Part shown: piece by piece, positions 16,908 through 26,666 of the stretch
Layout: every line of letters starts with the position of its first letter
How positions within the stretch are numbered: position 1 is the first letter of the stretch
Assembly (NCBI GenBank): GCA_964607765.1
Contig: CAZSNT010000029.1
Location: forward strand, 8,626 to 72,625
Source of the DNA: CAZSNT01 sp964607765
GTDB taxonomy: Bacteria; Verrucomicrobiota; Lentisphaeria; Oligosphaerales; JABHEG01
DNA: 64,000 nucleotides
Direction of reading: 5' to 3'
Translations under genes and position numbers: made by a program
The notes under the pieces: model-generated
What the model saw: only the letters and a program-made list of their open reading frames with translations
Database searches by the model: none
Told to the model about the DNA's origin: nothing

Positions 16908-18883
16908 GGTGTTTCCTGTCTGACGGGCAGTTGGAGTCGCACCAGGCTGACCCGCAGCGTGTGTGGTACGGCGTCCCGGACGTGGAGGCCGGCGACGCTG
17001 GCCGCCCAGTCGGCCTTCGGGAACAGCAGCAGCACGCGCCCGCCTCGGGCCAGACGTTCGCTGATGTTGAGGGCCGCCTCCCTGCCGTCACGCATGTGGA
17101 AGCCGGAGGGGATACGGGGATCGGTCGCCCCGAAGATGGTGTTGATGTCTGCAAACATCCCGCCACTGAATTCTCCGGCCCCGGTGCGGCTGGGCCTGTG
17201 GCCGTCGGTTGCTTCCTCTTCGGTAAGTGGCCGAGCGAACGAGATCCAGACCATGTAGCGACTCAGCCACGCCCGTGACGGTCCGTAGGCCTGGAGGTGC
17301 CGTGACGGCGCGGCCCAGGGGCGGCCCGCGTACTCAAGGAAGCTGGGCCAGCTCCACTCGATGCCTGTCGTGTTCCAGCGTCTCGTTCCGGGCTGGTGTA
17401 CGAGGGGCGCCAGACCTGTTTCGCTAGCCAGGTATGCCGACTCAACATCCAGCTCGGGCGGCAGTGTCACGTGCGTGATGTCGCCTTTGTCCTGGCACGC
17501 GACTGCTGATGGCGGCCATGGCACCGTACCGTGTGCGTCGAGGCACTTGGCGGCGTAGGCCGGAATGTGCGTATCCACGGCGGCGTACTGGTCCTGCTGC
17601 ACGGTGACCGGCACGCTCGACCTGATGTTGAAGAACTCGGGTCTCACGGTCACGGCCACGTGTGGCTGGCTGGCTTTGATGTGGAAACCGGCCGGGCGCG
17701 GTGAGTAGAGCCAGCACACGCTGTTCAGTCGTGCTTCGGTCGAGCGCGAGCCTGCATCGATGAAGTCGACTTGCGTTTTGCGCAGCAGTTGGCCGCGGCT
17801 GCCGCTGCCGAAACCTGCCGCGACCCCGGAAAACACAGCGATGGCAACGGGGAAGACGATCCAGGTGGCTGCCGGACGTTTGGCGACCTTGCAGATGAGC
17901 GAATCCAGTGGCCCGATCGTCAGCAGGTACAGGCCCAGGATGGCGACCAGCGCGAAAAAGACGCCCGGCGTGCTCGGGCTCTGCGTGTGCAGCTCTTGGA
18001 CGATGCCCGAAAGCAGGCCGCTGCCCGCATGAAAGTCGTCAAGTTCCCGGGCATGAGGGGGCAGCTTCGGGAAGATGAGTTTCAGACCGGGGGGCCACCC
18101 AGCGTGGTCTGCCATCAATTCCTCGGCGTCTTGGACATGCGCGACGATGCCTGCCGCCAGCCGTTGGACGGCCTGTTCGGGCTCGGCTGTCACGCCTTCC
18201 TCCAAGAGCTTGGCGAGCACAGACGGACTGCCACTGGGCCAGCGGCCCAGCACGAGCGCTCTCCCGCCGCCCAGCAACCAGCTGTGCAGGGCGCGTGCTT
18301 GCCCGCCGTTCAGTTGCGCCAGTTCGGCCGCCGTTCCCATGACGGTGTGGACCGCGTCGAGCGCGCGCGGGTCCGTGGGCATGTCTTCCGGGGCTTGAGA
18401 GCACAAACGGTAGTCCGGGAAACGCAGTTGGCGCAGCAGCAGATCGGGTACGCCCAGACAAAGGACCTGTCTCTTCCGGGTCGCGTTCAGCGGGATGCGC
18501 TCCGTGTAGTCCGCAAACTCGTCCGGGAAGTCGACCTCGACAATCACGTCGCGGTCCGGGTCCAGTCGGCTCAAGATCGTGTAAACGCGGCGGGACGGGG
18601 CAGGGACAGTGACGCGTTTCTGCTCGATCATGCCTGTGTTGCCCAGGCGGTCGGGCTGTCGGGCGCTCAGCACGGCCTCGACGGTCTGCACGGCGTTGTC
18701 AATGGTGACGGTGATGGGCACCAGGCGTCCGCCGCGGGGCACCACATTCCCGAACCCGACCCGCGCTGAGCACGTGACGGCGTGCGGATTGGCGGCTGCA
18801 GCGCACACGCCTGCCGCGAGAACGGCTGCCGCACAGAAGACGGCGCGGGGCAGGGAGCGCAGAAGCGCGTGTGTGCCGGGCAT
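16904..18883 (-). CDS. Large extracytoplasmic membrane protein, export module 1 (GldG-like position)
   Basis: 659 aa with signal peptide (VFCAAAVLAAGVCAAAANP), a long periplasmic part containing a Rossmann/GATase-like stretch (LHSWLLGGGRALVLGRWP), two adjacent membrane helices (FFALVAILGLYLLTIGPLD and WIVFPVAIAVFSGVAAGF) and a further extracytoplasmic C-terminal region. The motif IGPLD...KRPAATWIVFPV is shared with the protein at 37767 (IGPAD...KRRRLTWVLFPV). The start overlaps the stop of the peptidase gene (TGATG) and the stop overlaps the ATPase start. Its role as an auxiliary subunit of the exporter is inferred from this coupling. Confidence 0.7.
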   Translation of the reverse strand: MPGTHALLRSLPRAVFCAAAVLAAGVCAAAANPHAVTCSARVGFGNVVPRGGRLVPITVTIDNAVQTVEAVLSARQPDRLGNTGMIEQKRVTVPAPSRRVYTILSRLDPDRDVIVEVDFPDEFADYTERIPLNATRKRQVLCLGVPDLLLRQLRFPDYRLCSQAPEDMPTDPRALDAVHTVMGTAAELAQLNGGQARALHSWLLGGGRALVLGRWPSGSPSVLAKLLEEGVTAEPEQAVQRLAAGIVAHVQDAEELMADHAGWPPGLKLIFPKLPPHARELDDFHAGSGLLSGIVQELHTQSPSTPGVFFALVAILGLYLLTIGPLDSLICKVAKRPAATWIVFPVAIAVFSGVAAGFGSGSRGQLLRKTQVDFIDAGSRSTEARLNSVCWLYSPRPAGFHIKASQPHVAVTVRPEFFNIRSSVPVTVQQDQYAAVDTHIPAYAAKCLDAHGTVPWPPSAVACQDKGDITHVTLPPELDVESAYLASETGLAPLVHQPGTRRWNTTGIEWSWPSFLEYAGRPWAAPSRHLQAYGPSRAWLSRYMVWISFARPLTEEEATDGHRPSRTGAGEFSGGMFADINTIFGATDPRIPSGFHMRDGREAALNISERLARGGRVLLLFPKADWAASVAGLHVRDAVPHTLRVSLVRLQLPVRQETP

Positions 18884-21732
18884 CAGCGCTTCCCCCTCAT
18901 CTCGGCGCGCAGGGCGCGCTCCAGGTCGGCGACGTCAGGGCTCTCGGGATCCACACGTCGTGCTTTCTGCACAACGTCCAGGGCTTCTTTGAACCTGCCG
19001 AGGGCCGCCAAGCTGCCGGCGTGCCCGAGCAGGGCGGGCAAGCTGCGCGACCTGAGCAACGTGGCCAATCTGTATTCGTGTTCTGCACGCGCAGCGTCGC
19101 CGACCTCCGCATAGGCTGCGCCTGCGCCGAGCCGTGCCTCCAAGTCATAGGGGCCAATGGCCAAGGCGCGTGCAAACGCCTCGATCGCGTGTTCCGGGCT
19201 GCCCAGATGCCGGAGGAGCAGCCGTGCCAGGTTGTGCCAGCCCTGCTGGTTGTCGCTGTCTGCCTGGACAAGGGCTTCGAGCACGGCGGCGGCCTTGTCC
19301 GGACTGCCCTTCTCGAAATAGAGCTCTGCGAGGCGCAGGTGCGGGTCGTTCTTTTCGTCGCGGTAGCGCGGGCCAAGCCGTCGCGCGGCTTCGAATTCAG
19401 CGATCGCCTGGTCGACATCCCCCGCCTCGTCCGCGATGCGCGCAAGGTGCAGGCGGGCGAAGAACTCGTTTGCGGACAGCGCCTTGGCTTTCAGAAAATG
19501 CTCTTTCGGGAAGTGCTCGGGGCCCCGGCCCCGCGATGCGATGATCCCGAGCAGCGCGTGCGGTCGAGCCAGGGCCGGATCGAGTTTTGCGGCATGTTTT
19601 GCGGCCTCAGCGGCTTCGTCGAGCATTTTCGCGCTCAGGCAGGTTTCCGCGAAGTCGCTCCACGTCTGCGCATCGGCGTCGGGCGTTTGCGTCCTGGCTG
19701 CGAGCAGGGGTTGGAGGTCCGCCGGAAGGAGGAGCCCGGGGCGCAGGCTCTGCGCGTAGGCCTTGATGCTGTCATCAGCGGCGCGGTTGAACTCGGGCAG
19801 GGCGAGTCCCGTGACCGTGGGGATGGCCTGTTCGGTCTCCTGTCCCGCAGCGTAGCACTCGAGGAGCCGGGCCAGAGCGGTTTCGCCGCACGTTTCGCGG
19901 ATGAACTGTACGGTCAGGTAGGCCTGACAGTAACTAAGCGGGAGCTGCTGCGGGAAGCGCGGCCGGGTGAAGCCGCTGCTCAGTTCCTCTACGGGCAGCA
20001 GCATTTCACGCATCACGCCGGAGACCAGTAGCGGATCCCAGTCAACGTGCGTCGCGTTCTCCTCCAGAACGCTGATCCCTTCCGTCAGCCAGCGCGGCAC
20101 GCGGCATTGCGTCTTCTGCAGCGCGATCACGTGCGCGAACTCGTGGGCGACAACCTGCAGCCAATCGCCGCGTGCGGCGCGCATGACCGTGCCGAAGCGT
20201 GGCGAGGGCATGGTCACCACCTGTCCGAAACTGGCACCCATTGCGCCGAGCCCGGGCAGCCCGACCGTGCGCGACGAGAAGTCGTCGTGCGACTCGAGTA
20301 TGAGCAGCAGGATCCTGCCGTTGAACTCGCGCGGCCCAGTGGGCGTGACGGCGTATTTCGTGGTGAGCAATTCGTACAACGGCTCCAGCATGGCCTGCAA
20401 GGGCGGCCACAGGAACGGGGCGTCACGATGGTGGATCTTGACGGTGAAGTGTTCGGTATGGTGGTGCACCAGTTCCCGGCGTCGCAGATCCTTGTCCAGC
20501 ACGTGCAGCATGTTGTAGGCCCACACGTTGAATTCGTTTCGTTCGAACGCTTGATTGAGCAGGCGGTAGCCTTCGGTCTCCTCACCGAGCCGGAGCAGGT
20601 TCATGCCGGCGAAGTAGTAGCCCTGCCAATCGTCGGGCGCATGCCGGACAGCTTCGCGTGCCCAGGCCGTTGCCTGCGGGAAGCGTCGGCTCCTCTCGGC
20701 TGTCTGGCAGAGCGTCGTGTAGAGGCCGGCGTAGCGCGGATTGGTCTTCAGCACAGCGGCAATGGCGCTGTCGCGCGCGGCGGCATTACCCGCGTTCTCG
20801 TGATGTGCTGCGAGCAGCGCCAAAGCGGGCAAGCGTTTGGGGTTCACCTTCAAGGCGGCCTGGATGGCGTCCAGGCTCGCGTCAGCTGACTCCTCGACCG
20901 CCAGCACAGCGGCCTTGACTTCGTGCGCCGCGCACAGATTGGGATTGCTGCCGAGCGCCTTCTCGGCGGCGGCCTGTGCCGCGGCGTAGTCGCCCGCCTG
21001 CAGGTGCAGCAGCGCCAGGCCGGCGTGGCTTTCGGCATGGTGCGGGTTGATCTTCAGCGCTGTATCGAATTCGTTCCGGGCAAACTGCCAGGCGAATACG
21101 TCCAGGCAGTGGCGGCCGGCCCGGACATAGCCTTCCAGGTGCTTGGGATCTGCCCGGTGCGCTTCGTTGAATGCGCGCCACGCGCCTCTGGGATCTTCCT
21201 CACGGACGCTCTCGGCTATCGCTGTCAGCGTTTTGGCGTCGAGCCGGCGTCCGGACGCGTAGAGGTCGAAGAAGAACCCCGCCTGCTCGTCGATTGTCCG
21301 TCTGTCGCCGGTCAGGCGCGCCAGATCGCACAGCGCGAGGCGTATGCCTACGTGGTTTGGGTGCCGGTCGAACGCTTTGCGGAGCAGCTGACCGGCCGCC
21401 TCGACGTTGCCCACATCCACGAGCGTGGTCGCGCTCCAGACCGCCCAGTCCGGGTTCTCCGCGTGGTGTTGCTGCAGGCGTTCGGCGAGAGTCACGGCCA
21501 GCTGGTAGGCTCCGGTCTCGTGGTAGACGCGGACCAGCATGCAGGCGGCCTCGGGCCCGGCTTCGGCGCCTTGCTCTTCCAAGGGCGGCTCGAGACGGGC
21601 TCGTGCCTTGGCGTAACGACCTGCAATGATGTGCTGCCGGGTCGTTTCCAGGTCGAGCTCGGCATGCGCCGTGCCGGGGACGACGATGGCGAGAGCAACT
21701 ATCAACAGGGGGAGCAAAAGGAACTGCCTCAA
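18883..21732 (-). CDS. Secreted TPR protein with a central gluzincin (MA clan) peptidase domain
   Basis: 949 aa from TTG 21732, where a clean signal peptide begins (RQFLLLPLLIVALAIVVPGT). An N-terminal set of about ten TPR-like helical pairs is followed by a peptidase domain with HEFAH (residues 530-534) and a downstream Glu in WLTEGISVLEE (E551), the zinc ligands and catalytic Glu of MA-clan peptidases. More TPRs form the C-terminus (about 690-949). The frame is open to 21996, but that part encodes translated REP-C repeats. Coupled to export module 1 by TGATG, so it may process or scaffold an exported substrate; this is inferred. Confidence 0.82.
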   Translation of the reverse strand: MRQFLLLPLLIVALAIVVPGTAHAELDLETTRQHIIAGRYAKARARLEPPLEEQGAEAGPEAACMLVRVYHETGAYQLAVTLAERLQQHHAENPDWAVWSATTLVDVGNVEAAGQLLRKAFDRHPNHVGIRLALCDLARLTGDRRTIDEQAGFFFDLYASGRRLDAKTLTAIAESVREEDPRGAWRAFNEAHRADPKHLEGYVRAGRHCLDVFAWQFARNEFDTALKINPHHAESHAGLALLHLQAGDYAAAQAAAEKALGSNPNLCAAHEVKAAVLAVEESADASLDAIQAALKVNPKRLPALALLAAHHENAGNAAARDSAIAAVLKTNPRYAGLYTTLCQTAERSRRFPQATAWAREAVRHAPDDWQGYYFAGMNLLRLGEETEGYRLLNQAFERNEFNVWAYNMLHVLDKDLRRRELVHHHTEHFTVKIHHRDAPFLWPPLQAMLEPLYELLTTKYAVTPTGPREFNGRILLLILESHDDFSSRTVGLPGLGAMGASFGQVVTMPSPRFGTVMRAARGDWLQVVAHEFAHVIALQKTQCRVPRWLTEGISVLEENATHVDWDPLLVSGVMREMLLPVEELSSGFTRPRFPQQLPLSYCQAYLTVQFIRETCGETALARLLECYAAGQETEQAIPTVTGLALPEFNRAADDSIKAYAQSLRPGLLLPADLQPLLAARTQTPDADAQTWSDFAETCLSAKMLDEAAEAAKHAAKLDPALARPHALLGIIASRGRGPEHFPKEHFLKAKALSANEFFARLHLARIADEAGDVDQAIAEFEAARRLGPRYRDEKNDPHLRLAELYFEKGSPDKAAAVLEALVQADSDNQQGWHNLARLLLRHLGSPEHAIEAFARALAIGPYDLEARLGAGAAYAEVGDAARAEHEYRLATLLRSRSLPALLGHAGSLAALGRFKEALDVVQKARRVDPESPDVADLERALRAEMRGKR

Positions 21733-22096
21733 TGCGGTAGGCCGATTCTCCTGACTCGGGAGAGCCGGGCTACGGCGCGCGTCCCCGTTGAAGTCCGGAT
21801 ACAACCGAGGGCAGGACCCCCGGCTCGGGAGAGCCGGGCTACGGCGGAATGGCGGCGAGACAAGGGGCAAGGAGGGCTGCTGCACGTGGCCCTGCTCACC
21901 CACGGCATGAGGCCGTGGGGGTCGTTCTTGCCCCTCGGCTTGACGCCATTCCGGGCTACGGCGGACGCCAGAGCTGCTGTGCGGGTCGTGTCTCATCGTT
22001 TCCAGGTTGGTGCTGCGACCAGGCGAGGCGCGACGCGCCGGGACTCCAACAGAATTCTACCCCGGTGTGGGAGCCGATCCCAGCCGTCGGCTGCAT
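21733..22096. repeat. Gap with two REP-C copies and one REP-A copy
   Basis: REP-C hairpins at 21748-21775 and 21817-21844 (CGGCTCGGGAGAGCCGGG-type) and a REP-A hairpin at 21893-21923 (CCCACGGC...GCCGTGGG). A further CCGGGCTACGG remnant lies near 21951. No gene is seen. The region lies between the permease of module 2 and the peptidase of module 1, so transcripts of module 2 might end or be stabilised before the peptidase gene starts. Confidence 0.8.
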
Positions 22097-23671
22097 CTAC
22101 ATCTGGCCTGCGACGGTTTCCAAACGCTGCCGGATGCAGCGACAGAGCACGGCCGTGGTTGTGCCGAGGATGCCGATGCAGATCAAAGCAGCGTAATCTC
22201 CTGCGTTTGCCCGAGATGTCACGGCGAGGGCGAAGCAGACAAGGTTGACGACCGTCATCAGCATCATGTTCCCGACGAACGCCACGGCGAGTGCCAGCGG
22301 CGTGGCCGTGCGTTGCGAGCGCAGCGAAAGGAATGCCACGAGCGAGACAAAGGACGTGAGAACCGTGATCGCGTACCAACCGCCCGCGTTCATGAAAATC
22401 GCCTCGATGACTCCCAGACCCGAGTCCGGGGCCAACAGCCCGCCGCCGATGAACAGGCCGGCAGCGGGGATCAGGGTGAGCACGCAGCCCATCGCTTTGC
22501 GCAAGACCAGATCCCACGTGCTTCGCGGCAGCATCATGATCTGGGGCAGGGCGCCTTCTTCGAGCTCGTGGCTGAAGATCCGGCCCGCCAGGAACACGAG
22601 CTGAACGACGAAGACCACGCCTCCGACCAGCATGCAGACCTGTCCGAAAGTCTTGAGACTGGCTTGGTCTGTCATCTCCCCGACCAGTGCGGTGGCGGCC
22701 GTCACACCCAGCACCATGCAGGATGCCTCGGCCAGCAGCGCGCCCTTGCCGCCGGTGACGAAGTGGAAGTCCTTCCACACGAGCGCCCGGCGCCAGGCCC
22801 TGCCCGCCTGCAGGAACCGGATCCGTGAGGTGCGGGGTGCGACCAGGCCCCGGGACGGTGCCGCGTCCTTCTCCACACGCGTGAAGCGGTCGAAACAGAG
22901 CCAGGCGAGCACGAAGAACACGACACCAACCGCCACGTTGATCATGACCTGTACGCTGATCGGGAATCCGGTGAACCCGGTTGCCAGGATGGTGTGCACG
23001 CGCGTAAACGGTGAGCCCATCCCCGTGAACTCGACCAGCCGCTCCGCCAGCTCAAGGACCCCCTGTTGGCTGCCCAGCAATCCGCTGTTGTCCAGGCCTT
23101 CCGCGATCAGCAGCACAATGTGCGGGCCGGTGAACATGGCGAACAGCGTCACGAGCGTCATGCCGGCTGCATTCCCTGTGCGCTGCAGCAGCACGGACCA
23201 GAACAGTGCGATGTTGCTGAGCATGACCACGTAGGCGACCAGCATGCAGTAGGCGGCCAGGATTTGCCACCAGCTCACGCCGCCCAAAGTGACGGCGAGC
23301 ACGACGAACGGGAACTGGGCAGCGAGCAGCAGGATGGCTGTGATCATGCGCGCGGTGGACTTGCCGAGGAGCAGTGCCACGGGGCTCAGTGCGGTCATGC
23401 GCAGCAGGCCGAGGGTCCGGGCTTCCTTCTCCTCGGTGATCGCTGTGGCGAACAGCCCGGCGCCGGCCAGCGTGATGATGAACAGGTTGGTTCCCATTAT
23501 GCCCTGCAGGAATGTCAGCCCCGGGGCCGCGGTCGTCCAACGCATGGCCTGGGCGCTGGCGATGGACAGGAACAGGAACATCAGGAACACGAGCCTGGCC
23601 AGGCAGATGCGCCCGGACCGGGCGTCTTCCCGCAGCGCACGTGTCAGCAGTGCGAGGGCGGGCACTTTCAC
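22097..23671 (-). CDS. ABC-2 type permease, export module 2
   Basis: 524 aa, about 12 hydrophobic segments in two halves. The first half has ITEEKEARTLGLLRMTALSP and the second FSHELEEGALPQIMMLPRS, the EK-TL-LL cytoplasmic element of ABC-2 exporters. A cytoplasmic linker of about 50 residues (RFTRVEKDAAPSRGLVAPR) joins the halves. The ATG overlaps the ATPase stop by 4 bp. Substrate unknown. Confidence 0.87.
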   Translation of the reverse strand: MKVPALALLTRALREDARSGRICLARLVFLMFLFLSIASAQAMRWTTAAPGLTFLQGIMGTNLFIITLAGAGLFATAITEEKEARTLGLLRMTALSPVALLLGKSTARMITAILLLAAQFPFVVLAVTLGGVSWWQILAAYCMLVAYVVMLSNIALFWSVLLQRTGNAAGMTLVTLFAMFTGPHIVLLIAEGLDNSGLLGSQQGVLELAERLVEFTGMGSPFTRVHTILATGFTGFPISVQVMINVAVGVVFFVLAWLCFDRFTRVEKDAAPSRGLVAPRTSRIRFLQAGRAWRRALVWKDFHFVTGGKGALLAEASCMVLGVTAATALVGEMTDQASLKTFGQVCMLVGGVVFVVQLVFLAGRIFSHELEEGALPQIMMLPRSTWDLVLRKAMGCVLTLIPAAGLFIGGGLLAPDSGLGVIEAIFMNAGGWYAITVLTSFVSLVAFLSLRSQRTATPLALAVAFVGNMMLMTVVNLVCFALAVTSRANAGDYAALICIGILGTTTAVLCRCIRQRLETVAGQM

Positions 23672-24624
23672 GGCGTCACCCCCGGCGTTGTCATGTCCAT
23701 GAAGGCGCGTTTGAGTTCGGCCGTGTCTGCTCGGAACGACACGACCTGGGCGCCGGAGCCGAGCACGGCGTGCAGTATGGCGCTCGTATCGGTCAGTGTC
23801 CTGTCGAAAGTGATGTGAAACACGGGTTTGGTCGCTTCCTCCGCCACACTGAGCACACCGTTCACACCGTCCAATGCCGCGGCGAGCTCCGGGCTGTCTT
23901 TGGCAACGGTGAGCACGTAGGTTTGCCGTTCACCGGCCGCGTCGGCCAGGTCCTGCGCCGGCCCGGCAAACTTGATCTGGCCCTGGTCGATGATTGTGAA
24001 GCTGTCGCACAGGTCGCCGAGTTCACTGAGGATGTGTGAGCTGATGAAGATCGTTTTGCCCATCCCGCGCAGCTCGCTCAGGATTGCCATCAACTCGATG
24101 CGTGCCCTGGGATCCAGGCCGGCCGCGGGCTCGTCGAGCAGCAGCAGGTCCGGATCGTTCACCAGCACGCGGGCCAGGCTCAAGCGCTGCTGCATGCCGC
24201 GCGACAGGCCCTTGATCAGGTCGTCCTGGCGCCCGTCCATGTCGGTGAGGGCCAGCACATCGGCGATGACACGGTTGCGTTCGCGCAGTGGCAGGCCGTA
24301 AGCGGCCGCGAAAAAGTCCAGGTACTCGAACACACTCATCTGCCGGTACATGCTGAAGTGGTCCGGCATGTACCCGATACGCCGGCGCACACCCTTGTAG
24401 TCCCGGGCAGCGTCCATGCCGAAGATCCGCACGGCACCGGCCTGGGGTTTGAGCAGCGTTGCGAGAATCTTGAGCGTCGTGGTCTTGCCCGCGCCGTTGG
24501 GGCCGACGAACCCGTTGATAGCGCCGCACGGCACGCGGAACTTGACGTGGCTCAGCGCCTTGTGCGCCTTGTACGCGTAGGATAATGCGTCGACCTCGAT
24601 TGCCGGGGCGGTGTGGTTGTCCAT
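23668..24624 (-). CDS. ABC transporter ATPase, export module 2
   Basis: 318 aa. Walker A GPNGAGKTT, IGYMPDHFSMY, signature LSRGMQQRL, Walker B LLLLDEPAAGLDPRAR and ISSHIL are intact; the C-terminal extension ends ELKRAFMDMT. ATG 24624 (MDNHTAPAIEV) is chosen with AAAGG about 8 nt upstream; a longer frame to 24735 is just translated REP-A. Paralogue of the ATPases at 15975 and 36838. Confidence 0.95.
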   Translation of the reverse strand: MDNHTAPAIEVDALSYAYKAHKALSHVKFRVPCGAINGFVGPNGAGKTTTLKILATLLKPQAGAVRIFGMDAARDYKGVRRRIGYMPDHFSMYRQMSVFEYLDFFAAAYGLPLRERNRVIADVLALTDMDGRQDDLIKGLSRGMQQRLSLARVLVNDPDLLLLDEPAAGLDPRARIELMAILSELRGMGKTIFISSHILSELGDLCDSFTIIDQGQIKFAGPAQDLADAAGERQTYVLTVAKDSPELAAALDGVNGVLSVAEEATKPVFHITFDRTLTDTSAILHAVLGSGAQVVSFRADTAELKRAFMDMTTPGVTP

Positions 24625-24660
24625 GCGGTGGCCTTTGGCAGGGCTTTGGTCTGATTCTCT

Positions 24661-24755
24661 GATCTGATTCACCCACGACTCGAGGTCGTGGGGGTCTGTG
24701 GTCTGCGGTCTGATTTTCTGATCTGATTCACCCACGACTCGAGGTCGTGGGGGTC
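24661..24755. repeat. Two tandem REP-A hairpins (59-bp period)
   Basis: Copies at 24661-24696 and 24720-24755, each GATCTGATTC followed by CCCACGACTCGAGGTCGTGGG. They fill the 135-bp gap between the large membrane protein and the ATPase of module 2, the place where modules 1 and 3 have a 4-bp overlap. An insertion seems to have uncoupled the two genes. Confidence 0.88.
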
Positions 24756-24759
24756 TGTT

Positions 24760-26526
24760 CTAGTCCTCCGGCAGCGGCAGCGTGACGTGGTACAGCGTGT
24801 AGCCTGTTTCCTGGGCGAATCCCTCGGGCATGAGTTTGAACCCGGCCGGCGCGGCGGCGAACAGAAACAGTTCAACGTTCCGGGGCTGCCCGGCGACTGG
24901 TAGGGTCTCCACGTAGTGGCGGAACGCGGCCGTGCCGCCTTGTGCACGCGCGATCACGGACGGCAGAATGGCCTGGAAGATCTTGCGGATATCAGCATCC
25001 CAGTTCTCCGTCTCATCAGAGAGCGAGAGTCCCATCAGGTGTGCCGATCCCAGCTTCTCCGGAGCCAGAAACTCATCGATGGACATGGGGTTGGGGGTGC
25101 CCTTGCGCCTGGTGAGGGCCAGTTCGCCTTCGCTGTTTCCGTCCAACTCATAGAAGCGCCCGTCGCAGAACGCGTAGGCCTCGAGCAGCGTTCCCACCAC
25201 GTCCGCGTTCGCGTTGAGCCGGAGCCCGTCCAGGCGCTCTGTGCGCCGACACTCCAGGATCTGTACGTTCAGAGCGTGCCCCTGCATTCTGCCGCGGTGC
25301 AGGAAAGTGCGTTTGGAGCACTGTGGTATATCGGCGACAATGCGCCCGTCCCTGCCGCTGATGATGGCGGCATTCACGGTCTCGTGCTGCTCACAGGTTG
25401 CGTAGAGATTGTGGGGGGATTGGTGTGTGAGTTCGTAGGCCGCGCCTTTCCTGACAAAGAGGCTCGTCCACTGCGTGACGTTGTATTCCGCGTCGCCCAC
25501 CGGCCGTGCGTAGGCCAGGGACAGTGCGGTTGAGTGGGTGCCGTAGCCCTGTCTGCCGACCGCGCCGAGAGCGGCGGAGAACACCACGATCAATGCCAGA
25601 GTCCAGCCGAGCGCTGTCGCATAGCCGCGCGTCCGCCTGAACAACAGGTAATGCACTGCCGTAGCGAGCAGCACATAGGTGAGTGTGAGAAAGTGAATGA
25701 TGCCCCACCGATGTCGCGGCTGAATGGCGCGTCCCAGCGCCATGAGCACGCTGTTGTCGAAAGCGAACACAGTCGGCGCTTCGGCCGTGCGCAGCTTCGG
25801 GGTCGGCCAGGTGCGCGCGAGTTTTCCGGGCGATGACTGCGCTGCCCCAGTCGCGTGCTGGACCACGGTCCCGGCGCCGTGTCTGAGGCGGGTGTGTTCC
25901 GAGTTGAGGAACGCCAGCCGGCCTCGGAAGGCAGGTGCGCCGCCTTGCGGAGTTCGCAGAACGTGAACGATGCCGCCGCACCTCACCCAATCGGCAAAGG
26001 CTTCCTGGGTCTGCGAGCCCCAGCGCGGCATGTGGTCCAGGAGAACGGCATGGAGTGCGTCCGTGGCCGCGACCGATGGTGGGAACAGCTCATCCGGGAA
26101 CATCTTGAACTTCGACCTGGCGCCCAGGACAGTGTCCGAGGCGGCCAGCAGCACCGTGGCAGGCGCCCCGAGTCGCGGCGCTGTGATCTCAGTGCGTTCG
26201 GACAGCCTCCTGCCCCACTTCAGGACCCACGTCTGTCCGTTGTCCGCGATGTGCGGGTAGAATTGCACCCAACGGCTGGATCCGGGCGCCAGGAAACACG
26301 GCCTGACCAGCTGCGCGCCCGGCCGTGAAGCCACGCCCGTGCTGCGATGCAGCTGCAGATTGCCTCCGAAGGGCGTCGTGCCGGGATTGTGCACCAGCAC
26401 GGAGAGCGGCGTCACGCGCCCGGGCACGGCGGTTCCGTCGAACCCCCAACGGTGTTCAACGACCTGCACAGCCTGGCAGCAGACGCTCGCAGACAATCCA
26501 AGAGCAACAATGAGCGTTCTGAGCAT
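24760..26526 (-). CDS. Large extracytoplasmic membrane protein, export module 2
   Basis: 588 aa. Signal peptide MLRTLIVALGLSASVCC; a beta-rich domain with LVHNPGTTPFGGNLQLH (conserved Ig-like style) is followed by a Rossmann-like stretch (EAFADWVRCGGIVHVLR). One or two central helices (IIHFLTLTYVLLATAVHYLL and ALGWTLALIVVFSAALGAV) precede an extracytoplasmic C-terminal domain. Same layout as the proteins at 16904 and 37767, though the sequence is more diverged and the IGP-D motif is lost. ATG 26526 is preferred over an in-frame TTG at 26550; neither has a strong Shine-Dalgarno. It is separated from its ATPase by REP-A copies. Confidence 0.65.
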   Translation of the reverse strand: MLRTLIVALGLSASVCCQAVQVVEHRWGFDGTAVPGRVTPLSVLVHNPGTTPFGGNLQLHRSTGVASRPGAQLVRPCFLAPGSSRWVQFYPHIADNGQTWVLKWGRRLSERTEITAPRLGAPATVLLAASDTVLGARSKFKMFPDELFPPSVAATDALHAVLLDHMPRWGSQTQEAFADWVRCGGIVHVLRTPQGGAPAFRGRLAFLNSEHTRLRHGAGTVVQHATGAAQSSPGKLARTWPTPKLRTAEAPTVFAFDNSVLMALGRAIQPRHRWGIIHFLTLTYVLLATAVHYLLFRRTRGYATALGWTLALIVVFSAALGAVGRQGYGTHSTALSLAYARPVGDAEYNVTQWTSLFVRKGAAYELTHQSPHNLYATCEQHETVNAAIISGRDGRIVADIPQCSKRTFLHRGRMQGHALNVQILECRRTERLDGLRLNANADVVGTLLEAYAFCDGRFYELDGNSEGELALTRRKGTPNPMSIDEFLAPEKLGSAHLMGLSLSDETENWDADIRKIFQAILPSVIARAQGGTAAFRHYVETLPVAGQPRNVELFLFAAAPAGFKLMPEGFAQETGYTLYHVTLPLPED

Positions 26527-26666
26527 TACGGGGATCACAGTGAGCAGCAATCAACACGCGTCGCGCGGACAGTTCCCCAACGACACGCTCAACCTATCGC
26601 GTATCGTGGGTCGGGTCAACCAGCGCGCGGCCTGGTTGGCAGGAAGCAGGCCGTGCGGCCCCCGCG

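Noticed and set aside
21733..21996. N-terminal extension of the TPR-peptidase with SPALPSRG repeats
   Set aside because: It is translated REP-C hairpin DNA, and a signal peptide begins after it.
22007..22828. Plus-strand frame opposite the module 2 permease
   Set aside because: Charged low-complexity product typical of the antisense of a hydrophobic gene; no motif.
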